From an uncultured Bacteroidales bacterium (GTDB lineage Bacteria > Bacteroidota > Bacteroidia > Bacteroidales > Paludibacteraceae): a stretch of 8,397 bases of DNA. The notes under the pieces were generated by a model. That model was not told the DNA's origin. It saw nothing but the letters and a program-made list of their open reading frames with translations, and made no database searches. Position numbers and translations under genes: made by a program. The DNA is taken from NCBI GenBank assembly GCA_946619625.1, contig CAMOMF010000131.1, positions 1 to 8,397 of the forward strand. The letters are read 5' to 3'. Of this stretch, positions 1 through 7,900 are shown piece after piece (position 1 is the first letter of the stretch; every line of letters begins with the position of its first letter).

Positions 1-1979
1 CCATCGTGGTGGTGGAGGCGGTACAGGCGCGTTTTGACGCGGGGTACAAGTCCGCCTACAAAGCATCAGTGGATGCCATGGGCGGTCTGACGGCGGCACT
101 GTTCACGACGACGTTGGTTTTCATGGCGGGGTTTATCCCCGTATCGTTCATGGGCGGCACGACGGGCGTGTTCTACACGGAGTTTGGTCTGACCATGGCG
201 GTGGCAGTGGGCATATCGTTTATCTCCGCGCTGACGCTCAGTCCCGCCCTATGTGCGCTGATGCTGCGCCCCAATCCGGAAGAGGGCGAGGGCAGCCCTG
301 TTGCGCAACGCGTACGCAAAGCCTACATGGTGTCGTACAACGCGTTGATAAAAAGGTACACACGTGCGGCGATGGTTTTTATCCGACGTAAGTGGTTGGT
401 ATGGAGCAGTATAGGGTTAGCATTGGGTCTGTTGGTGTTCTTCCTGATGACCACCAAGACCGGTTTGGTTCCGGATGAAGATACCGGCGTAGTGCTGGTG
501 GACGTCACCACCCCGGCGGGCAGCAGCGTGCAGCAAACGGCCCATATCATGCACCGGATAGACTCCGCCCTGGCGGACATACCAGAGATGCAGATACGCA
601 ACAACGTGACGGGCGAGGGCATCATCTCCGGTACAGGTAACAACATGGGTATGCTGATTATCAAACTGAAAGACTGGTCGGAGCGTGACCGCAGCGTGCA
701 GGATGTGATGCAAGATATCTACGCGAGGACGGCTTCCATCAAGAGTGCGAACGTGTTTGTGCTGGCGCCGGGTATGATTCCGGGTTACGGCATGGGCGGC
801 GGATTTGAGTTCCATGTGCAGGACAAGAGCGGGCATGGTGTGCGGGATCTGTACGAAGTGACCGGTCGGTTCCTGGGGGCGCTGAACAGCCGTCCCGAGA
901 TTGCCGCCGCCTACTCGTCGTACAACATCGACTATCCCCAGTATGTAGTGGATGTGGATGCCGCCAAATGCAAACGGGCGGGTGTATCGCCGGCGGAGGT
1001 GCTGACCACCCTCGGCGGGTATTACGGCGGTATTTATGCGTCCAACTTCAACCGTTTCACCAAGGTTTATCGTGTCATGATTCAGGCATCGCCCGAAATG
1101 GTACACGATGAGGCATCGCTGAACAATATCTTCGTCCGGCTGCACAACGGACAGATGAGTCCCGTGTCGCAATATATCAGCCTGACCAAAGTGTATGACC
1201 CGCTGGTACTGAACCGGTTCAACCTATATACCAGTATAGGTGTGAACGGCAACGTGGCACCAGGCTACTCGTCCGGCGAGGCGATTGGGGCGATTAAAGA
1301 GGTGGCGGAACAAACCCTCCCCCGCGGATATGGTATCGACTACTCGGGTATCACCCGCGAGGAGGAACAGACGGGTTCGGGCAACACCGCTGCCATTTTC
1401 CTGATTTGTATTGTGTTTATCTACTTGGTTATGGCGGCATTGTACGAGTCGTTCTTCATTCCGTTTGCCGTCATCCTGAGTGTGCCCTTCGGACTGATGG
1501 GTTCGTTCCTATTTGCCCGCCTGTTCGGACTGGAGAACAATATCTACCTGCAGGTCGGACTAATCATGTTGATAGGATTGCTGGCAAAAACCGCCATTCT
1601 GCTGACCGAGTACGCAACGCAGTGCCGCCGTGCAGGTATGTCGCTGAAACAGAGCGCTTTCTTTGCAGCCAAGATGCGTATGCGTCCTATCCTGATGACG
1701 GCGCTGACGATGGTGTTCGGTATGTTGCCGCTGATGTTTGCCACGGGCGTAGGTGCCAACGGTAACCGCACGATTGGCGCAGGAGCTGTGGGTGGCGAAC
1801 TGGTAGGAACGTTGGCGTTGCTGTTCATCGTGCCCGCACTGTTCGTGATTTTCCAGGGCATACAGGAACGCTTCAAACCCATCCAATTCCAACCGTCCGA
1901 CGACCCGCTGATTCAGCAGGAAATGGAGAATATAGCACAGTACACCAAACAAAAACAACTAACCGGAGAAAAAATATGA
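1..1979 (+). CDS. RND multidrug efflux permease, AcrB/HAE1 family, N-terminus cut by window edge
   Basis: This is the inner-membrane, proton-driven pump of a tripartite efflux system. The frame is open to the left edge (first whole codon at 3-5). The opening residues IVVVEAVQ match the AcrB stretch just after its Asp407-Asp408 pair, so roughly the first 40% of the protein is missing; the GTG at 6 is an internal Val codon. Numbering from that codon, TM5-TM6 span about 28-88 and TM7 about 130-150. The second periplasmic loop follows (LKDWSERD 221-228, a glycine-rich loop around 255-267, LGGYYGGIYASNF 336-348, AALYES 477-482). TM8-TM12 run from about 461 to 617. Lys528 in LLAKTAIL, Arg558 and Thr565 in RMRPILMT correspond to AcrB Lys940, Arg971 and Thr978 of the proton relay. 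The C-terminus reaches normal family length. The stop overlaps the adaptor start. Family call is secure; substrate is unknown. Confidence 0.95.
   Translation, partial: IVVVEAVQARFDAGYKSAYKASVDAMGGLTAALFTTTLVFMAGFIPVSFMGGTTGVFYTEFGLTMAVAVGISFISALTLSPALCALMLRPNPEEGEGSPVAQRVRKAYMVSYNALIKRYTRAAMVFIRRKWLVWSSIGLALGLLVFFLMTTKTGLVPDEDTGVVLVDVTTPAGSSVQQTAHIMHRIDSALADIPEMQIRNNVTGEGIISGTGNNMGMLIIKLKDWSERDRSVQDVMQDIYARTASIKSANVFVLAPGMIPGYGMGGGFEFHVQDKSGHGVRDLYEVTGRFLGALNSRPEIAAAYSSYNIDYPQYVVDVDAAKCKRAGVSPAEVLTTLGGYYGGIYASNFNRFTKVYRVMIQASPEMVHDEASLNNIFVRLHNGQMSPVSQYISLTKVYDPLVLNRFNLYTSIGVNGNVAPGYSSGEAIGAIKEVAEQTLPRGYGIDYSGITREEEQTGSGNTAAIFLICIVFIYLVMAALYESFFIPFAVILSVPFGLMGSFLFARLFGLENNIYLQVGLIMLIGLLAKTAILLTEYATQCRRAGMSLKQSAFFAAKMRMRPILMTALTMVFGMLPLMFATGVGANGNRTIGAGAVGGELVGTLALLFIVPALFVIFQGIQERFKPIQFQPSDDPLIQQEMENIAQYTKQKQLTGEKI
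1965..1979 (+). promoter_or_regulatory. Shine-Dalgarno-like GGAG and ATGA stop/start overlap
   Basis: GGAG at 1965-1968 lies 7 nt before the ATG at 1976-1978. That ATG shares ATGA with the permease stop codon TGA at 1977-1979. The arrangement supports this start for the adaptor and suggests translational coupling of permease and adaptor. Purine-rich sites are weaker predictors of initiation in Bacteroidetes than in enterobacteria, so the overlap is the stronger evidence. Confidence 0.6.
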
Positions 1980-3094
1980 AAAGAAATAATTATCTGACCC
2001 GCATAGGGCATTTTACCGAAAACATACTGATTATCGGCACCTTGTTGCTGAGCGCGGGTTGCCAGAAACAACAACCGTCGCAAGGCATGGCCGCATACAG
2101 GACGCAAGACGTGCAGCCGCAGACCGTCACCATTGCCGAGACCTACCCGGCGTCCATTCAGGGCAAACAGGACATACAGATTTTGCCGCAAGTGAGCGGG
2201 TTTATCACCCGCCTGGCAGTGAAAGAGGGCGAACAAGTACGCAACGGGCAGACGCTGTTCGAGATTGACCCTGTGAACTTTCAGGCGGCCCTGCGTGTGG
2301 CGGAGGCGAACGTGCAGGCAGCTGAGGCGGTGGTCAAAACGAACGAACTGACCTACTCCTCCAAGCAGAAACTGTTCGATGAGAAAGTGATCTCCCGCTA
2401 CGAACTGCAGGTGGCGGAGAACGCTTTGCTGACGGCACGCGCCTCGTTGACACAGGCACAGGCGGGGGTGGTGAATGCGCGTCAGAACCTGAGTTACTGC
2501 ACCGTGAAGGCGCCCTGCAACGGCGTAGTGGGCAGACTGCCCTATCGCGTAGGATCGCTGGTGTCGCCGCAAATACCCGAACCCCTCACCACCGTCAGCG
2601 ACAATTCGGAGATGTACGTATATTTCTCCATGACCGAGGAACAAATGCTGACATTGGTGGGTCGTTACGGCACGGTGGAGAGTGCCCTCCGGCAGATGCC
2701 CGATGTGAGCCTGCGCCTCGCCAACAACACCGAATACGGACACACAGGGCGTATAGAGAGTATCAGTGGCGTCATTGACCGTCAGACAGGTGCCGTGTCC
2801 GTACGCGCCGTGTTCCCCAACCCCGAACGACTGCTTTTTTCGGGCGGGTCGTGCAACGTCATCATACCCCGGACGTACGCCAATGCGCTGGTCATACCAC
2901 AGGCTGGCACCTACGAGATACAGGACAAAGTGTTCTGTTTCCGCATTGTGGACGGTCGCGCCGAGGCAACCATGGTGGACGTGACACCCATGCCGGACGG
3001 CAAGAACTATATAGTTAACAGCGGACTGAAAGCAGGCGAGCGGATTATTGCCGAGGGTGCCGGTTTGGTGAAGAATGGAGACAAAGTGGAGTAA
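1976..3094 (+). CDS. RND efflux periplasmic adaptor (AcrA/MexA-type membrane fusion protein), lipoprotein
   Basis: This protein bridges the inner-membrane pump and the outer-membrane channel. The 372-residue length is usual for the family. It starts with a basic n-region (MKRNN) and a hydrophobic stretch (NILIIGTLLL, 16-25). A lipobox LSAGC follows, with the acylated cysteine predicted at residue 29. The first half of the lipoyl domain is about 63-100 (QVSGFITRLAVKEGEQV and LFEIDP). An alpha-helical hairpin rich in Ala, Gln and Glu runs about 102-172, and the second lipoyl half is about 173-198 (VKAPCNGVVGRL, then G-S-L-V). The beta-barrel and membrane-proximal parts complete the C-terminal half, ending in LKAGERIIAEGAGLVKNGDKVE-like sequence. 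The ATG overlaps the permease stop by 4 nt and the channel gene follows after 3 nt, so the three are almost certainly cotranscribed. Placing the adaptor after the pump is the less common order. Confidence 0.95.
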   Translation: MKRNNYLTRIGHFTENILIIGTLLLSAGCQKQQPSQGMAAYRTQDVQPQTVTIAETYPASIQGKQDIQILPQVSGFITRLAVKEGEQVRNGQTLFEIDPVNFQAALRVAEANVQAAEAVVKTNELTYSSKQKLFDEKVISRYELQVAENALLTARASLTQAQAGVVNARQNLSYCTVKAPCNGVVGRLPYRVGSLVSPQIPEPLTTVSDNSEMYVYFSMTEEQMLTLVGRYGTVESALRQMPDVSLRLANNTEYGHTGRIESISGVIDRQTGAVSVRAVFPNPERLLFSGGSCNVIIPRTYANALVIPQAGTYEIQDKVFCFRIVDGRAEATMVDVTPMPDGKNYIVNSGLKAGERIIAEGAGLVKNGDKVE

Positions 3095-3100
3095 ACTATG
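3088..3100 (+). promoter_or_regulatory. Shine-Dalgarno-like GGAG before the outer-membrane channel gene
   Basis: GGAG at 3088-3091 lies inside the last codons of the adaptor gene, 6 nt before the ATG at 3098-3100. It supports that ATG, as does the lipoprotein signal peptide that begins there. Confidence 0.5.
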
Positions 3101-4474
3101 AAAAGGAGATACATTTGTCCATTCGCAGTGATGGGGTGCCTGATTGCAGCGGCATTTACATCGTGCGGCATTTACGGCAAGTACCACCAGGCAGAACAGT
3201 TGCCTGTTGAAGGGAACATCTTTGGTGACGCGCCGCTGTCGGACACGGCGGCATGTATGGGGTTGCTGCAATGGGAGCAGGTCTTTACCGACCCTGCCTT
3301 GCAATCCCTTATCAACGAGGTACTGACCGACAACTACGACCTGCGCATTGCGGGCGAACATGTGCGGCAGTCCGAAGCGGCATTGTTAGGTGCCAAACTG
3401 TCGTACCTGCCCTCCGTGGGACTGGCACCCGGGATAGGTTATTGGGGCGACAAATCGCAGGGACTGCCCTATCAGTTGATTGCACAGGCATCGTGGGAAA
3501 TAGATATTTTCGGTCGCACGCTCAACTCGGTGCGCCGTTCGAAAGCCGCAGCCGCGCAAGTGCGTGACTACGAGCAGGCTACGCGTACGGCACTGATAGC
3601 GGGCACCGCCAATGCGTACTACGCCCTGCTGATGCTGGACGAGCAATTGGCAGTTGCTATCCAGACGGACAGCGCGTGGGCGAAGACCGTGAACGTCATC
3701 CACCACCTGAAAGAGGCGGGCATGGCGAACGAGGCGGGTGCGGCACAGATGGAGGCGACCTACTACGCCATTCAGACCACCCAGCGCGACCTGCGGCAAG
3801 CCATCCGCGAGACGGAGAACGCCATCTGTCTGCTCCGGGGCAAACCGTCCGGCACACCCGTAGTGCGCGGCTCGTTCACGGCGCAACAGATGCCGGACGA
3901 ACTGACCATCGGACTGCCCCTGCAGATTCTGCACAACCGTCCGGACATCAGGGCGGCGGAGCGCAACCTAGAGCAGGCTTTCTACGCCACCAACTACGCC
4001 CGTGCAGACTTTCTGCCATCGCTTTCGCTGTCAGCAGTAATAGGATACGGCAACTTCAACAACGGCATGCTGTTCCCCGCACAGATGTTGTACAACCTTG
4101 CCGCATCGCTGTTCGTGCCAATCTTCCAGAGCGGACGGCACATCGCCCAACTGAAGATGGCAAAGAGCCAACAGGAGGAGGCGCTGCTGGCGTTTTGTCA
4201 AGCCACACTGGCGGCTGGTAACGAGGTAAATAACGCCCTCGCGGAGTACCATTCAGAGAAAGAAAAAGTGGGGTTGTACGAGAAACAGGTGGAGGCGCTG
4301 AGCCGCGCCACACAGGCGACAAGCAAACTGATGCAATACGGCTCCGCCACCTATCTGGAGGTACTGACGGCACAAAACAACTACCTGGCTGCCCAACTGT
4401 CGCTGATTGCCACGCGTGCACAGCAGATGCAGGCACTTATCACCCTTTACCAGGCCCTCGGTGGGGATAATTGA
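3098..4474 (+). CDS. Outer-membrane efflux channel lipoprotein, TolC superfamily, NodT/OprM type
   Basis: This forms the trimeric outer-membrane exit duct of the pump. It has 458 residues, normal for NodT-type factors. The start MKRRY is followed by a hydrophobic segment and a lipobox-like AFTSC, with the lipidated cysteine predicted at 23. The two internal outer-membrane efflux repeats are visible. The first begins near LQSLINEVLTDNYDLRIA (68-85) and contains WEIDIFGR (133-140). The second begins near LQILHNRPDIRAAE (275-288) and contains LFVPIFQSGR, equivalent to the first repeat's IDIFGR position. The C-terminal helix carries SATYLEVLTAQNNYLAAQ and ends LYQALGGDN. Family members usually end close to an LGGGW-like tail, so the gene is essentially complete. 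The last two codons (GAT AAT) and the TGA stop lie in sequence shared with the repeat element copied at 5307-5323, so the extreme C-terminus may have been rewritten by it. No separate promoter is seen. Confidence 0.95.
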   Translation: MKRRYICPFAVMGCLIAAAFTSCGIYGKYHQAEQLPVEGNIFGDAPLSDTAACMGLLQWEQVFTDPALQSLINEVLTDNYDLRIAGEHVRQSEAALLGAKLSYLPSVGLAPGIGYWGDKSQGLPYQLIAQASWEIDIFGRTLNSVRRSKAAAAQVRDYEQATRTALIAGTANAYYALLMLDEQLAVAIQTDSAWAKTVNVIHHLKEAGMANEAGAAQMEATYYAIQTTQRDLRQAIRETENAICLLRGKPSGTPVVRGSFTAQQMPDELTIGLPLQILHNRPDIRAAERNLEQAFYATNYARADFLPSLSLSAVIGYGNFNNGMLFPAQMLYNLAASLFVPIFQSGRHIAQLKMAKSQQEEALLAFCQATLAAGNEVNNALAEYHSEKEKVGLYEKQVEALSRATQATSKLMQYGSATYLEVLTAQNNYLAAQLSLIATRAQQMQALITLYQALGGDN

Positions 4475-4680
4475 TAGTTGAAAGTTTATAGTTTATAGTT
4501 GAAAGAAGTTGAAAGTGGATAGTTGAAAGTTTATAGTGCTTTTCTCGCGCAGCGATTGTCCGAAGGAAAGCACACGCAGTGATCGTCTGGAGCGCAGCGC
4601 AGGAAAGCACACGCAGTGATCGTCCGAGCCTGCGAGGAAAGAACTATCAACTTCTTTCAACTTTCAACTATCAACTATCA
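4472..4680. repeat. Intergenic repeat element with inverted ends, between convergent genes
   Basis: The whole gap between the convergent genes is repeat sequence. The outer 10 nt, TGATAGTTGA at 4472-4481, recur inverted at 4671-4680. A further 16-nt perfect inverted pair lies inside, at 4497-4512 and 4647-4662. The left arm also holds a 20-nt direct repeat, 4473-4492 and 4518-4537. The GC-richer core (about 4538-4641) holds a separate 24-nt direct repeat. No protein is encoded. The facing arms could pair in RNA from either direction, so a role as a bidirectional terminator is possible, but no clean stem with a U-tract is present. The element resembles a MITE or REP-like non-coding repeat; mobility is inferred only from the related copy at 5307-5400. 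Confidence 0.75.
4564..4624. repeat. 24-nt direct repeat pair in the core of the intergenic element
   Basis: Identical 24-nt copies lie at 4564-4587 and 4601-4624, separated by 13 nt (unit length 37). Each begins AGGAAAGCACACGC and ends GATCGTC. A short remnant, AGGAAAG at 4635-4641, marks a possible truncated third unit. Two copies with a 13-nt gap do not make a CRISPR array. Confidence 0.8.
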
Positions 4681-4911
4681 GTGCACCTGTGAATGAATAA
4701 TTTTATATGTCAGATGTTTATACTGAACAAGATAGAGTCCGGTGAGGGGTGCGGAGAGTTGCATAGTTGTAGCACCGGTCCCTTCATAGAGCGCAACGAG
4801 CCGTCCTGACACATCAAACAAACGAAGTGTACCGGTGATTGGTTCGTTGCTGCTAATCAGTATCTGACCGTCCGTCAGACAAATGTTGAACGTCGCCTCT
4901 CCAACCATTGC
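4678..4911 (-). other. Region encoding the probable T9SS type A C-terminal sorting domain
   Basis: The last ~78 codons follow the pattern of the Por secretion tail: an opening beta strand (TFNICLTDGQILISS), then GTLRLFDVSGRLVALYEGTG, then LSAPLTGLYLVQY and a final Lys-Ile-Ile strand. In the family this domain is recognised by the outer-membrane T9SS machinery and usually removed. The call rests on pattern only. The usual Asn-Pro motif near the start of the domain is absent. Confidence 0.65.
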
Positions 4912-7900
4912 CTCGGGGAGCGACGTTGTTTGTGCGGGTAGCAGTCCGAAAAGCAACCGGAACCGCCCGGTGTCCACCCCACCCTCACAACTGAACGGGT
5001 AGTCCTGTTCCTCCAGATTAACATACGTGTTCGTCAGGGAATCGAAAAGAACAGGGGACTGAGCGCCAGCACTGATACTACTGAGCGACAAGATGTAATC
5101 GCCTGTCTCGGGCAGGTTGATGCCGAGGCGGACCTGCGAAGTAGTGTCGGACACATGGCACGCTGCCAGTTCGTATCCGCCAACGAGGGTGAACAGTTGG
5201 GGAACAGCGCCGGACAGCAGTTTCTGCACATCGCCGCCCAACCGGTATTCGTCAGTACCGTCAGGTGACAGTTGGATATAGGTGAGGTCCGCCGGAACAG
5301 AGTCGCGGATAATTGATAGTTGATAGTGGAAAGTTGATCTTCTATCGGTAGAGCCATAGCGCGCTATGGCTCTACTCGCAAGGCGCCGTTCGTCCGATGG
5401 AGCCGTGGGTGCCCTCAGTGCGGGCGCATGAGTGGCAGCCACTGTTTCCCACGAAGCGGAGCCCGCCTGCTGAATGAGATAATTGCGTGTAGGCTGCATG
5501 GGTGTTTCGTCCACCCTCACCAAGGTGTAACTGTCCTTGACTTCGTTCCAGCGGTAGAAATACTGCAACCCCTCCATTTTAATGGTGACGGGGTAGAACG
5601 AGGGTGCACCGATACATCGCCAGTTCGAGTCGAACGGGTCGCGTCCGGATACCGTGCTGCGCAGTTCGGGATACACCATCACATCGGGTTGTTTGCCGTC
5701 CAGTACATATCCGGTCTCGGAAACAGGTGAGGGGAAGAACAGGGTCTTTTTGGCAATGGTAAACTCTCTGGATTCACCTTTATGAAAAGTTATCGGCTCA
5801 AAACTATCATAATTGTAATTCGTTGCGACCACATACCCCCTACCCTTGCGGAGTTTCGTGCCGTTTTTCCACACCAGATTGCCCCAGAAACCGTTGCCGT
5901 TGACGGGTTGTTTGGACCATCCTGTTTTGGCGCGGACTTCGCCTTTGTAGTCTTGCAGCACCCAGTCCTGACCATAGTTGGCGAGCCCGAAAATAGAGGT
6001 CATGTCCGCCTCATAGGGCAGCGTGATTTGGAAGAGGTCGGAGGCATCTTGGTGCGACTTCGATTTGTCTGAATTATACAATGTATTTCGGTCAATCTCC
6101 AGTTCGGTGATGATACGCCTGAGAACGGTTGCCTTGCCGCCCGGGGCGAACTGAACCATCCGGAGCGGGCTGTCGTTGTAGGAATTGCGCACCACCAGCA
6201 GGTCGGCATCAATTGTCTTGGCATCCGTAATGGGTGTCGTTTCGGTGGGACACCACGCGGCAATGACACGGTTGGTCTTGAAGTCGTAAATGATTCGGAA
6301 AGGCAGGTTAGTGGCGTTACTACTCCGGCTGCCGAGAATTTCTTTCCTGTCAGTTTCCAATCCCTTCTGACTGAGCAAATAGGTGGTTTTGCCGGCAAAC
6401 TGTGCCGCCAACACAATCTCGGCAGTGGGTGAGGCGGTCAGGTCTGCCGTATAGACCCAGTCGGAGCCGTCCTGAAATGGGAGAGCGGTGGATAAATCGG
6501 CGTAACTGTAACTATAATTATCACTGGCAATCACATTGGTACCATACACCCGGAGAAAAGTGTTGGCAGTGCTGCCGGAAGACCCAGCCAAGAACGTGCG
6601 ACTGAAATAGTTGGTTTCGGGATTATAGGCGAAACGGACACTCATCTGGTCTGTCTTATAATCCACTTTTCTATCGGCAAGACAATGGTTTATGTCATTG
6701 CCCACCGTGGCGGCAGTATTGATTTGTACTGACTGGTCGGGGAAATGTGCAGTCACCCAATAATGGTTGTAGAACTCGTCTGCCGAAATATTATTGAACC
6801 GTGCCATTCGGCTCGCATCATTCGGCTCGTAAGAACTCAGATCACTGAAGATGTAAAAGTCGCCGGTGTAGGGGGTTAAATCGAAGAAAGTGGGTGTTGA
6901 ACCGGAACCCGTTGCCCTCACGACAAACACTCCATCCTTGGGGATGTTAATAGTCCCAATTTCCATTTCTGAACTGCCGTCCCAACCATAATTGCCCACC
7001 GCGGATTTTTGCCAATATAGAGTTCCATCAAAAGTGGCGTAAAAAGATAATTGCGCGCCCGAGGAGAGCTCACTTTCATTGACCGCATTGGAAAAGTAGG
7101 TTTTATTGCCACATACCGACTTAATACGATACAGCGCACTACTTTCCTCGAAGAAAACTTTATCCGAATCAGGGTCATACACAATAATATAGGGCACTCC
7201 ACTTTGAACAGGTGAAGTCAGACGGCTTAAATCTACATTCTTTCTGTCATTACCATAATTATTTTTATTGGTTGTAACCCAAAAATTCTGATTTGCAACA
7301 TAAACTGACTTATATCCAGTGTTTTGATAGTAATAGTAATTACCACTTTCCTCATCATAGGTCAAATCTACAAAAACTTGCGTCCCCTGAGTATAGGTAT
7401 ATCGCAAATACTTTGTTTCAGCACTGCCCTTTACCGATATATGTTCCTCCGCCGTTGCTTTGCCTTGGGAGTGAATCACCGTCACATAGAATGTATAGTC
7501 GCCCTCCATGGGGATGGAATAATTGCACGTTGTACTTGGACCGGATTGCAGTTGCGTGGCAAATCCGCCATCGGGGTCAACAACGGTGAAAATGTACGTG
7601 CCGGTCAATGAACTGTTGGCAGTAAGGGTTACGTTTTGTCCTACAGACGGTGTTCCGCTAATCTGCAGGGTGACATACTGTTGGATTTCGAATGTTTCAG
7701 TTGCAGTTGCCAGCAGTTCGCCCGAACCGTCGGCACCGGCACGCAGTTCGGCTGTGATGGTGTAGGTTTGCCCTGCTGTAGTACCCGTGGCAATGGCATC
7801 ATTACTGTCGTCTTTGGACATAATTGTGCCGGTAGCGTCAGGAGAAATAGAATACAATACCTTGTAAGCCACATTGCCAGCAACGCCCGTGACGGTGGGT

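Noticed and set aside
6..8. GTG as the start codon of the permease
   Set aside because: It falls in the middle of transmembrane segment 4 of the AcrB fold. The gene is cut by the window edge.
417..1172. A 251-residue open frame on the minus strand opposite the permease
   Set aside because: It is antisense to conserved AcrB sequence and has an His- and Arg-rich composition typical of shadow frames.
1913..3361. A 482-residue open frame on the minus strand opposite the adaptor gene
   Set aside because: It is low in family-like features, rich in His, Arg and Cys, and antisense to a clear adaptor and parts of its neighbours. It is a by-product of codon bias in a GC-rich gene.
4538..4571. Classical rho-independent terminator after the channel gene
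   Set aside because: GCTTTTC and GGAAAGC could pair, but the loop is about 20 nt and no U-tract follows. Any terminator function would more likely come from the long inverted arms.
4564..4624. Possible CRISPR array
   Set aside because: There are only two repeats and a 13-nt spacer, with no cas genes and clear membership in a larger repeat element.
5034..5357. A 107-residue minus-strand frame containing QLSTINYQLS
   Set aside because: It is another frame through the same repeat and the surface-protein gene. It has no independent support.
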